DNA from: Branchiostoma belcheri
Taxonomy: Eukaryota; Chordata; Leptocardii; Amphioxiformes; Branchiostomatidae
DNA length: 64,000 nucleotides
Assembly (NCBI RefSeq): GCF_001625305.1
Contig: NW_017803909.1
Span: 8,585,549 to 8,649,548, forward strand
Direction: 5' to 3'
Part shown: positions 1-12,600 of the stretch, one piece after another
Layout: every line of letters begins with the position of its first letter
Numbering within the stretch: the stretch's first letter is position 1
The notes under the pieces: generated by a model
Told to the model about the DNA's origin: nothing
Databases searched by the model: none
What the model saw: the letters and a program-made list of their open reading frames with translations, nothing else
Program-made: the position numbers and the translations under genes

Positions 1-512
1 CTTAAGAGACCCGTACAATTTTGTCCGCCAAGGTTGATGAATTGAATCCGCAGTTTTTCCGTCACATGCCACAGAGTTCCTTTCTTTCTTTGTTCTTTAT
101 TTCAGGCATAACTCGCCCATATAAAACATACAGATAAAAATACAATGTACACACAATGACAGCAGTAAAAAAATATGTCTATAAGTACAGACGGGCCCAG
201 ATATTGCGGAGGAATTTGTTGCAAAATATTACTTCAGATTTGAGAACAGATTTGAATAATGTTATTTGAGGACTTGTACAGACGGGATATGAAGGAATAG
301 CATTGTTTGTGCCATGTAGCATCGAATGTGTCAGTCCTATTGTAAACAAATATTTCACTGGCACTGCAAAATCTGGGTAATGACATTATGATGCAAAAAC
401 AGTTGTTGTAAGCAACTTGTCAGTTCCTGCAATTGATGGAAAAACGGGTGCAGGCTAGAGCCCTGTGTTTCTCTGATTAAAATTTGAAGTGTTGTTGTCC
501 CCTTGTCCCCAG
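1..512. other. Intronic sequence upstream of the first visible VIRMA exon
   Basis: I see no coding exon here. All frames are broken by stops and nothing joins in phase to the exon at 513. It ends with a pyrimidine-rich acceptor (CCCCTTGTCCCCAG). By inference it is the 3' part of a VIRMA intron whose upstream exons lie outside the window. Confidence 0.6.
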
Positions 513-601
513 ACTGTGCGGGTGGTGACAGCTGCCACAGCCTTGGTGAGGAAGGCCAGTCTGTATGAGACCATCACCACACTACAGAGCACTGCAGACC
601 A
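513..601 (+). CDS. VIRMA: VIRMA exon 1 of the window (p1-30)
   Basis: 89 nt, entered in phase 0, donor GTAAGT. It encodes [14 protein letters not shown] followed by a helical stretch ending STAD. The last two bases (CA) pair with the T at 1200 to give His. An apparent 90-nt reading ending in CAG is wrong because the GT of the donor starts at 602. The following intron holds two nested SINEs. Confidence 0.85.
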
Positions 602-3600
602 GTAAGTAGTCAGATTTTCTACAAGTTATTCAAAGAATATGATGGTCAGTACAGACACCCATTGGTCCTGACAGAGAAGACAGATGCTATATGCAGTAGG
701 TACAGTATGTATTGGGGGCCACAATTAACAGTGGGCCATGACTGAGTGCAATAGCTCAATCAGTAGAGTGCTCGCTTTGTAACTGGGAGGTCGTGAGTTC
801 AAACCCCGACCAGGTCATACCAAAGACTTTAAAAATGGTACATAATGCTTTCTCTGCTTGGCACTCAGCATCTATGAGAAAGAGTACGGGGGAGGTCAAA
901 CACACTACCAGTGGGCTAGCCCCCTGCTGTAGCGATTGCACAACTGTGTGGCCCAAGGGCTACAGAAATGAAGATGGCACCACCCCTATGCTCTGCAATA
1001 GAGTGGAATGGGACCTTTTACGACTGAACATCCCGTCTTAAGGGTCGTCACTCTTTCTAGTAATGTGCATGTCGGGTGATCTACAACAGCCAGGATTCAA
1101 ATTGACAAACTCGGACTACTGGACTACGCATGCTACAGATACATATACATGTAGGGTGGTAAATGAAATCCCTGCTGACATGCTCCTTATTGCTTTCAGT
1201 ATTGTGGAGACGACACAAATTCCAGACTTGGAAACGGAGGGAAAAGTGGAGACATCTGTGAAGACTGAAGACTCTGACAAGGCTGGTCTAAAGGTGGGGT
1301 ACTTGTAGTAAACTTCCACCTTTGTTGTCATGTAAGAAAAGCTCTTAAACAGACAAAGCCTGAAATTGTTTTAAACACAAGCCTTAGAGTTCTGTCATTC
1401 CACAGTTGTTGGTCCACTACTTCTATAGTTAAGACTTGAATGTGAAGTAAAATGATAGTGTTTTTTTCCAACATATCTGCCATTTCTATACCTCATACAG
1501 CCATCTCTATTATAACTAGAAAAGTAACATTTGCAAAGCAAATACATATGTTTACCTTTGCATATGGTCTGTTAAGTCTTACTCATTTATATATATTAAA
1601 ACACATTTATATATTATATAGTGAGTTATATATATGGTCATACAGGAGTCTAAATCCCTTCTCCTATAAACTTGCAACATGATACCTAACACTAGCTACC
1701 ATGGTGACAGATGTCTAGTTCAGGTCATTGACCTTGTTTGTTGGGAGAAGAAGAAGAAACAGAGCAAAAACAGTATGTTTTCCTTTGGTAAACATAATGA
1801 TTTCTTGTTTGCACCATTTCCATCTCCATCAGGATGAGGATGATGATGATGATGTTGCCATGGATACAGCCATGTCCCCCCTGGAGCAGGTACAGTACAG
1901 CGCCAACATGCAGGACATCGAGACTGTCATCAACTGTCTGGAGGAGCTCTGCACAATCGTGCGGGATGCAGTACACATTATTGTAAGTTTGGTGGACATT
2001 GCTGTCAAACCAAGTAACAACTAGAAAGGCTGACATTTGCTTTGGAGCAAATTCAGCATGGCTTCTCTACATTTACGACATGGCAGGGAAAGAAGGAGAA
2101 ATACAAGGGAAAACAATGCTTATTTAGATATAACTATAGTATGAAGTGACATATAACTAAGAATGCAACAGTTGGACAGCTACCCCCTACATTATTGGTT
2201 AGGATATTTATTTGCATAATACTGTTGATTTTCAAGATAAAAAAAAGTGTTTATGCCCCGCATTCCAATGCTTGAGCAGGAAAGTTTGACATACATGTAC
2301 CTACCCCAAAACACTTGAATGCAGTGTCAATATGGTATGGCTATGTTAACCCAATCAAATTGCAACAGCCTATCAGTAAGAAGAATAGAGTAAGGCAGCT
2401 AATACACAGGTGTTCATTTAGCAGTAAAGTAATTAAGGGAACAACCAATCATAGACCAGATCTCCAAACAGGGTGCACCTGCTGGCCATAAGGACATCGG
2501 CCCTATGCCCAAATATGGTCACACTCCATTCTTGGTAACACACACTGCTGTAGTACATTACCTATAACACAGCCAAAAAGTCTAAATAAAACCATTTTAA
2601 AGTCTGTATCATGAAAATGAGCTGAGTGGCTAAATGGACTTTTCTCCTTCCTGGCCAGGCCCAGCCCCATCCAAAAGCCTTCCCTACATCAGCAGTGCTG
2701 ACAGGACACACTACAGTCGGTGACCCATACCCTGTCATCTACCATTACTTCACTACAAGGTAAGCTGGAATCTTCATCTTCTGTTGTCTTTGTTCTGCTG
2801 ACTGAACATTGTAGCTAATAACTAAAGATTTGATTTCATAAGCAACAGTTCTGCAATCACTACAGCAGGGGGCTTGCCCACTGGCAGTGTTGTGTGTTTA
2901 ACTACCAAACTCATTCCCAAATGCTACGGTATGTACAGATTGACATCCGCCCACGCATGATTGTCCGTCCATTACCAAAGAAAAAAGTTTTTGACCATAC
3001 TGTAAATCGTACAAAATGAAAAACTATGATTGTCATATGTTGTAAAAGAAAGGATCATTGGAAAACGATACTAATGTCATAGAATACCAGAATCAATTCA
3101 GGAAAAGAAGAAAATGTGAAGAAATGAAAATGAAGAGTCTGTTATTATTCGTTATACATGTACCATACTCTGTGTTTAGTTGTTTGTGCAACCTTTGTGA
3201 CCACATAGATTTCATAATGAAGTAANNNNNNNNNNNNNNNNNNNNATTTATTCACATGGATTTTTGAGCATTGGATAGGAAGCACTTGTTGTGCTTATGT
3301 AAATCCGCTGCTCATAAAACATAATACAAATGTAAACATAAAGATGACATAAAGTATAGCATTAACATTTTTTTTATTTGCATGCTTGCATTAGTTTTAG
3401 GGGTTCCCAGATGATGTCATCCATATAATCACCAATCCACAGTAGACTAGTATTGACATTGAAATATCTCCCCCCTGTCCAGACGGTTGTTGGAGTGCCT
3501 GGTGGTCCTGGTGTCCTCCCCCAGCACTGCTGCACACCCAGGCATCCTCAACGCCATCAAGGACCTCATGACACAGCTCATGCTCACTCAGAAAGGTGGG

Positions 3601-6600
3601 AGGGACTCTGTGCTTGTGTATGCATGAGTGTGTCTGTGTGTGACACTGTGTGTGTTATGTATGTGTGTGTTGGTCAATGTGTATGTGTAGTTACATGACA
3701 TATAACATTAGTTCAAGCTTTGTTCCAACACAAGGAGGGAAGTCACCATAAATTTTCGGTCATACTCATCAACCTTCATCAGATGTACATGTGTGATGCA
3801 CTTGCACTGCTGGAAGTTGGAAGCGTGATGACATTGGGAGTGCATAAAAAATGTGCATGTTTCTGTGTGAGTTTGTGTCTGTGAGTGCATATGTTTGTCC
3901 ATAAAAAGATTACATGTATAATCCTTGCAGTTGCCTTCACAGATTATCACATACATGTAGAAATAAGAATCATATCTCTTTGTGTTCTCCAGGTCTGCTG
4001 TACCTGGCTTCTCACTACGAGACGGTTAATGTCCTCATCAGAGTCCTGACTCAGTCTACGGTAAGTTACAAAACTGTCGCTCACCTATGTACTGTCTCTT
4101 GTAGGCAACCCCAAGTTCCTTCTGTATGGTATAAAATTGAACACAAGATATTACTTGAATTGGTCAAAGGGCCACCTCTTCAAGCCAGCTATCTGGCCCT
4201 AACAACCACCTTTTCCTGATTCCTGAAATTTACAAATGTATTCAATAGGTGCACGCATTAAGCCACCTACATGTACCCAAGAAGGCTATCTGTCCTAGAA
4301 GACCAGTTTACCTCAGTCCCCTGTGTGGCCTTTTTGGGCAGGTTTGACCATAGCTTGTATGTCTTGAGCATACTTTTTTTGGTCTCCTCCCCCAGGAGTA
4401 TGACCGTGAAGACTCCAGTATGGACACTACAGCCCAGGACCTGGGTCTGAAGCTGATCTACCATCTCCAGGCACTGCAGGCCATCGACCAGCTACAGGAG
4501 TGCATCAACAAAGGTGGGCACCGTGGGGCTGGAATTATACATTTATTATGGATGAAGACATGGGCCATGTCATGCAACACATTTCACTTAGGATATGGAA
4601 GCCTCACCACTGCTGAGCATACAGTTACATTTTTGTAACCTTCCTGGTGAAGTACATTGTAGTCCTTTGGCACAAAATTTGTTCTAGTTACAGAGGTAGG
4701 CAGCAATGAAAGTTCGTTAGCTGAATTACAAATGTATAAGGGCATTACCTAGGTGTGTTATGTTGTCTTTGTTATTGTAACCTTCCTGTACAGAGAGGTA
4801 TATGAATGATCCATGTATTTGGCCAATGTAATAGAGTAGGCTACATGTAGGTAAGCACATGTATATGTTTATGCACTTGGAACTTGTACATGCACTTGGA
4901 ACAGTTTTCCACAAATAGTGCATTAATTTGGTTTTCTCCCATGTACATATAGGTTGTATTACCCAGGGTGAGCTGGACAGTGCTGAACTCCTGAGTACTC
5001 TCCACACCATGTTCTCTATGACATTCACTTCTCTGGGTCAGTAAAAACTTCTTACGTCTTCTTACGTACATGTGATATTGTATATTTAACAGTCATTGAA
5101 CCATATCAGGTATCATTGAAGCCAAAAACCTTAAATCTACATTATTCCACACCAATTTAATTTGTTGGTTCTTGGATTCGACTCTTCATTTTTTTCTGAT
5201 TTGTAAAAGATTCTGGTTCTGAATCAACTAAAAAATGCTTATGTTTTGCCCCAAACACTTGAGGAAAGCCCTTTTCTTCCTAGTTCCTACAGTTTTTCCA
5301 TCCATCAATTCAGTGGTTTGATTAAAAGTTTCATTGTTTAAATATTAACCCGACTTTTTGTGTTGACTTAATGGCTCCTATCGTAACATTTTGGGCTATA
5401 ATAGGATGCCAGACCTAAAATCTGAGAACCAACAAATTAAATTGGTGTGGCCTTATAAACGAAGAAATGGACATGTAGTAAGGCCTAAAGTTGCATTATT
5501 TGGTCATACGGTGAATGATGGTGAAGCGTTCTTGGCATTTTTAACAGCCAAATTTTGTTCTGTATAAAACGGTGTAGAATCTGATGATTGTTTGTTTGTC
5601 AACAGGTCGAGCCTCTGTTGTCCACGTGCTGGGCCTGGAAACCAACCTGACCTGTCTCCTGGCATTTGTGGAGTCGACTGGTAAGTTGACAGACAAAATT
5701 TATGAAATACATGTAGTAGCACATAACACAACAGCTTTTTCTGTCATAATATTCAGGGCTCGAAAAACTGGGTGCATGTGCACCTTAGTTCACCCAAAAT
5801 TAGAGCTGTGCACCCTTTTTTTGTGTGGGTGCACTGGTGCACCCAAATATTTTTGTAGGTATTTTTGTACATGTCAACTGTATAATAGTATGCAGGATAT
5901 TGTTGGCATCTAAGTGTCAGAAAATATTTATTAAAATCTTTGTAGTACTTTTTGAAGTTAGGTCCCATTTCAGATTCAAGCTCAGAAGAGGAGCAGTAAT
6001 ATCTGTAATAAAGTTTTGTTCTATATGGTGCACCCAAAAAATTTTTTGTGCACCTAATTTTCTCAAATTCTCAAAAATTTTGAGCCCTGATATTACACCT
6101 TCTCCTTACTCCATATCTAATAGAGAATTGGAAGCCGAATTGCTACTGGTGTGCTGAAGTTTAAAAGAGTTGGCACACATAATGTCTTCACATATACAGT
6201 AGCTTCAAACATTTTCTCAAACTACATAGGTAACAATAATGAGGTACATGTAAACTCAGCAATGTTTTTCAGACAGCATTCCTAATCGTTGATGAAATTT
6301 CTTAGATTTTTTGTTTGCATTCTTACATAGTGTGTACCGTGAGTTATCATGAAAGTAATTACATGTTTTAAGTTAAACATGTAACTACTTTTGTCCAACA
6401 CAAAGACTTCTCTTACCTAGAGCTTTCAAGGAAGACCAGAGTGACTGGTTGAAAGCTCTAGGTGAGAGAACTTTTTGTGTTAGACCAAAAGTTTTAACTT
6501 TAAACAAATGTGTACAGTTGTATTTGCTAAAGGAAAGATTTGAGATGAGTACAAACTATTGTGTTATCCCTAAATTCCTCCCAGGAGATGAAGACACCGA

Positions 6601-9600
6601 CAACAACCTGCGGAAGTCGGTGTGTTTTAAGTATGCCTGTGTGCTGCTGCTGCTGACTGTGCAGGGTTCAGACAATGTGGACATGCTGGAGAAATATGCA
6701 CAGAGGCTGCTGACAGTCTGTGAACAAGGTGGGACAAACCTCAAATGTTTTGTGGCAAGTTAGCATTGTAGTTAGGGTTGTCGACCCAAAATAGAAAGAT
6801 TCTGGGTTGGAATCGCTAGCTGGCCACAATGTTGTTCCCTTAGGAAAGGCACTTTACATGTATTAATTTTCCTCATTGGGGTTGAGAATTAGATAGGAAA
6901 TGAGATAACCTTTTATGGTACCTTTATGGGACCTTTGACCTAACTTCCTGTCAGTGTAGCAGACTGTCTAGCTTGTGGAAATAACTACAGAAGCACAAAT
7001 ACACACACAAACACAACGAAAACAAAACCTCTAGACACGGAGATAACAACCATGGTAAAAGAAACTGATAGATTATTTCAAGAAAGGTTCATCCATTTTT
7101 CTACTGTTTTCCAGCTCCCGATGCAAACCCCAAACTGTTGGACATCAGGAAGTGGCTGCAGCCTGTGAAGGGCCTGACCTTTGACCTGTCGTCCATCTGT
7201 GGCCTGGTGGAGCTGGTCAAGGTTGGTTCGGACGAGCTGGACTTGAACCGTCTGAACGTGGTGGGACCGTCCGTGACCACCTCACTCCGGATCCTCAAAC
7301 ATCTCTGCTGTCCCCCGGCTAATGCACACTGTAAGCACTTTTTTGTACTTTTCATTATGTTTGTCTGTTTGGTATTATGGTAGCTTAGAGGAAATTTACA
7401 GGAAATATGTAAAATGAATAGACTGCAGTTATCCCTGCTAGAGCTAGGTGGCACTGCAGGGTGATTTACTACGATGAGTCCACTTGAACATCAGGTGACT
7501 AAATCATGATAAAAGTATATGGGATGTCATAGATGGAGGGAAATATATTGCATTTGTTTGCAAATGTTGGCTTTTGAGTTTATACTATGCTTTTACCAGT
7601 GAAAGCCCTGGATTGTTCATCAAGACAATGAAAACTTCTGCCTGTGCAATGTTGTAGGTGGGCAGAAGGATCTGAAGTGGAACCTTTCTGTCATCCAGTT
7701 GTTCTCCGCCAATGCCATGGAGATATTCATCATCATGCTACAGGTAAACCCCATGTAGGCCCCTCTACAGTCTGGAAACTGTAGAAGTATAAGTTACCAT
7801 TCTATATATTTGATTGTTTCGTGAGACTCAGTGTATTTCATCTCACATGAGTTAAGAAACTCAACTGTGGAGGATTGCAGTCCTTTGGACACTTGTTACA
7901 CCACAGTCCACTGTAAATTTTACCTGTTGAAAAGACCTTGAGATACATATCAGGGCTTGAATTACTAGATGCATGTGCACCTTAATGCACCCAAATTTGG
8001 AGCTGTGCACCCAATTTTTTTCTGAGGGTGCTCCAGTGCACCCAAATATTTTTGTTCTGGTTAACATATGTAAGGCCACACCAATTTAATTTGTTGGTTC
8101 TCGGATTCGCCTCTTCATTTTTTCCTGATTTGCAAAAAAAAAAAAATTCAGAATCAACTGCAAAATGCTCATATTTTGCCCTGAACAGTTGAAAACAGTC
8201 CTTTTCTTCCTAGTCGTTACAGACTATGTAACAGTTATTCCATCTTTCAATGCAGTGGTATCATTAGAAGTTCAAAATTCATTGTTTAAATTTTGAACCA
8301 GTCTTTTGTGTTGACTTCATACCTCCTATCGTTGCATTTGGGGCTATAATAGGATGCCTAGATCTGTTTTTTTTAATTTTTTTTCGCCCTGTCGCTTCAT
8401 ATTTTTCCTGAAAAAATCCGAGAACCAACAAATTAAATTGGTGTGGCCTAAATATGTTAAATGTATCAAAAAGTAGTAGAATGCAGCATATTCTTAACAT
8501 CCATGTGTCAGAAAAATAACAAAATTATTGTTGTAGTAATTTTCTTTCTGAAACATAAGTTTTTGCTGGCATTCTACTTACTAGTATTTTGTCTTATATG
8601 GTTCACACAATTTTTTCAGGTTGGGTGCACCAGTGAACCTGTTCCCAAAAATGAATTTCTAGCCCTGCATATCCACATTCAAACTGAAAAGATTTTGTTT
8701 CATTCCCAACTGCAGAAGTTAGGAACAGCCCTGCTCCACCCCTGGCGCCGGGGACATCCACATCCTGGTACTCAGGCTGCCATGGTGATCGCCATGGTAA
8801 CATCAGCTCTAGCTGTCGTCAAGACCATGCTGGCAGAGCTGCTCGGGAGTGGTTCTGTCCAGGTGAGATTGGATATGGGTCTTAGATTTTCTAATTTGTA
8901 ATTTTTGGATATTACCAAAATGTCCTGAGAAAAATCATGATAATTTAATTCAAACTAGAACTTTAAGGTAACTTTCTTCTTTCCACTTAATTCCATAACG
9001 AAACAGCAACTTGAGTGTACTTAATGGGCAGACAGTACAATTACTAGTACCTTTGCCCATAGGAACCTATGGTAAAATACACTAAAACAAGTCCCCATGA
9101 AAGTACTTTCTCACATTTCAGTCTCAACAAGTCTTCTGCTCCAGAAAGCCACAATGGTCTGCTTCCCAAATATAAAAGGAAAATAGGGGGTTGACCAGCT
9201 CAAACTCTTACAACAGTCAGGTATATACTGGGACCCGAATATGAGGGCTTGCACGACGTGAGGTTACTCAACTTACGTCGGTTTGCACGCGTGCCGATAC
9301 TCATTTCCGCGATTGTTTGCACGCGTGCCGTTCCTCGCGCTGTGCTGAGTTCGCACGCGTGTATGTCCTCGCGCTGCGCTGACCTTGCACGCCCGTGGAA
9401 TTCCTCACTACAAACCGAGTAAACACGCATCTTGTGGGCGCAAAAGTGGAGGGCAGAACGCCGTAATGCCGGACCGAGCCTGACTAACTACCGTTGCGTG
9501 CATTTCCTCGAGGCGTCCCAAATTTACCCGCATGTGTATTTCCTCACTAAGAGCCGGGTAGACACGCATTTTTGGGCGCGTTGTGCTAATATTTCGCCGC

Positions 9601-12600
9601 ACGTACATCATCGTCGGACGATAATTTTCCGACGGTTTGGCAACCCACCGGAACGTATGAAATTATTGGCCGTGCGTACGGAACCTGTCTGAGTGCGGGG
9701 CAGTTTCATACGCCGCCAGAAAATTTCGTACGTGCCTCGGTAAGTTTGGTACGCGGGTCAAAACTGCGGGTGCAAGGTTGCCGCACTACCGGCCCATCGG
9801 AACCTGGGCGACCGCCGACAGCGTCGTGCTAATATTTCGCCGCACGTGTATCATGGTCGGACGATAATTTTCCGACGGCGCCGCTTTTACTACCAAAGTT
9901 ACGGCAGTAGTGTCTTTGAAATTCAGACGATGTCTCACGTAGCACGCCTGACTTATCTATTTTTAGCTATTTTATCTACGATCTGCCTTATGTTCAACTC
10001 TTATGTTGTACACACACCCACATCAACAGACGGTCCGCTACACCAGGCTCGCTACACGCTGTCCCCCCGCTAATTCCTAGTGCGTATCCCGCAAGTGATT
10101 TCACGGCGGCGGGAACTGTGTAATTCTTCACTTCGCACGATGTACACACACGACGCGGTCCCCCGCTAATTCCTAGTGCGTACCCCGTGATTTCACGGCG
10201 GCGGGAAGTACTGGCAGACATTTTGCCAGAAAAACGTACATTAGGCTACACCAACTTAATTTTATGGATGACATCCACGCGCGCATTGATTTTCGCCGCT
10301 GTAAAAAAAAAAAAAAAAAAAAAAAGATCACGTCCACCGAGGCTCTGGCCTGACTCTAGGCCTGGATCGTCCATGGTGGTTAGCGACAATACGGAGCCGG
10401 GGACATAGGCTACAGAAGCCCCACGACTCAAGAACTCAGTACATACGTACAGTGCCGATTCATAAATTCACCAAAATGCCAGCATGTGCCGGCTTGTAAT
10501 ATACGTCGCTAAATACTGCCGCAAATTCACAATACCAGCTTTGTATTTCTGTGGTTTAGTAGCATTTTTATTTTTGGCCGGATGTTTATTTTATTCGCCC
10601 GCGCGCACTAGTTTGGGGGTATTCAGAGGATGTCATCCATAAAATTAAGTCGGTGTCGCCTTATTAAAGTCACAATGGTCAATGACCGTGTCTAGAGAGT
10701 CGAAGTCGGCGGCCGCCGTTGATAATTTTCTGCGACGCTCGAAATTGCAACTGAATTTGGTGAAGCTACGATTTGATCATGAACGCTGACAAAAAAATAA
10801 CAAGGTTTAATATTGATACTATTTGGTCCTGAATGGAACAGAATTATAGATTATTTAATGCGTTTGGCTTTAATATTGGTACTGTTTGTTCCTGAATAAA
10901 GACAGATTATGTGATACTAGTAGTTTGCTTTGGGCAAGGAGGTTCTAGGGGAAATGCTTTGGGAAAGTCTCTTTTTCCTTTCTTGTTTACGAGGAATTCA
11001 CCATTCCCACGCTACACGTATTTGATTGACAGACGGTTACCTTTGAAGACGTCGCCGTCGGCGCCCCGGAGTCTGGTCGGCTTCCGGACCGAAGAATTCA
11101 ATCAACTGAGCAGCCAATGAGCACTGAGAAAAATTTAAAGTCGGTCTTTCTTTCAACCCCCTATGTTCTACCAAGGAGATTGTCGGATATTATTGTCTTC
11201 CATGGTCTAAAAAGGAGAAGTCAACCCCCTTAGACATAGTTTTAGACATAGCTATAGCTTTAGACAACTACCTTTTATCATGTAGATTTTAGTTATTTTA
11301 TACTCTGTTTCATTGTTCTTTTATGTTTGTAATTTGCAATTAGCCCCCGGGCACGAATTTGCAATAAACTTCTCATTGTTGTCATTATTATTCGTGATAA
11401 CAAATTGAAGTTGTACGGACTCAAGTTATACACTTTGCTGAGCCGCCGCTTGTATCAAGGAGGTTAAAAAGGACTTCGTTAAAAGTCGTTCGTTATTCCT
11501 GTGTTCTAGTTGAAATGATGGCTGTGAACTTCAGTTGTGCTGGCTCGTTCTGTCAACTATGGTTACTGACAACTTTAATTAATCAGAAGAACTCACGTTT
11601 GCTTTGCTTGGACTTTTTTGTTGTGAAATGAATTCATTTCGTGTAAGAAAATTTGGATACATGTATTACTAACAGTGACTTGTAACTTTACTAAGGCGAT
11701 ATAACAACTAACGTTACTAACAGGAACTCAGTCGAGCCAACTTACATTAACCAACTCCATTCTTATATAAATTTGTGCAACTAATAGGATATCCAAATAA
11801 AGTATTCACAATTATGTTAACATCCATTCAAAATATGGACATCATGACAACCGGCGCCCCGTGTGCCCCGCTTGCTGTGATCTGAAGCAAGACTGCTAAG
11901 AAACTACGTAACACATACTAATCTGCTTGGTCTTTGCGAACAAATTTTGCTTTCTGTTAATATTTCTTAATAAAGCTTAATTGCCACAAATTTGGCGTTT
12001 TCACACAAACACAGCAAAAATCGTCAACAAAGCCGACGCCCTTTACTTTACATAAGCGAATGCTATACTGTTACACCTTTCCCTGTGTGTTTTCTCACTA
12101 AATACCGTTCATATGACATCAAATATCCCACATGCCATTACTTAGTATTTGAGAAATAAGACTACATTTCCGCTATAAACTTCACTCCGTGCCTGTGGTA
12201 GTTTGGGGAACAATATGGCGGATTTTCTTACCCAAGCTATACCGTAATGCATTGCGTGGGAAGCGTCTTTGGGTTACATTACGCCGCCTGGCAGACAGAC
12301 CGGCGAGAGCTCAGCGCTATCTCGGTAGCGTCATAGGCCACCAAGCAAACTTTATGCAGACGGCTTAGGTTTTTCCTCTTACAACGTCGGCGCAATAGCT
12401 TCTCCACATTCTCCTTGACTTTAGATATCAGAATACTAGTAAACACACCGCACCGTCTCTACGTACTGTTAAAGATTTTGATTATGAACAAGTAACAACT
12501 ACAAGGGCATTCCGTATCACCCCAGGTGTAGTAGTATATAACCCCGACAACAAATACAGCATTTTCAACAAAGAAATGTGGCAAAGCCGCTTATGATGAA

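Noticed and set aside
753-815. Possible tRNA-Thr gene
   Set aside because: tRNA-like head only; the downstream body is shared with 42711-42990, and the acceptor stem does not close.
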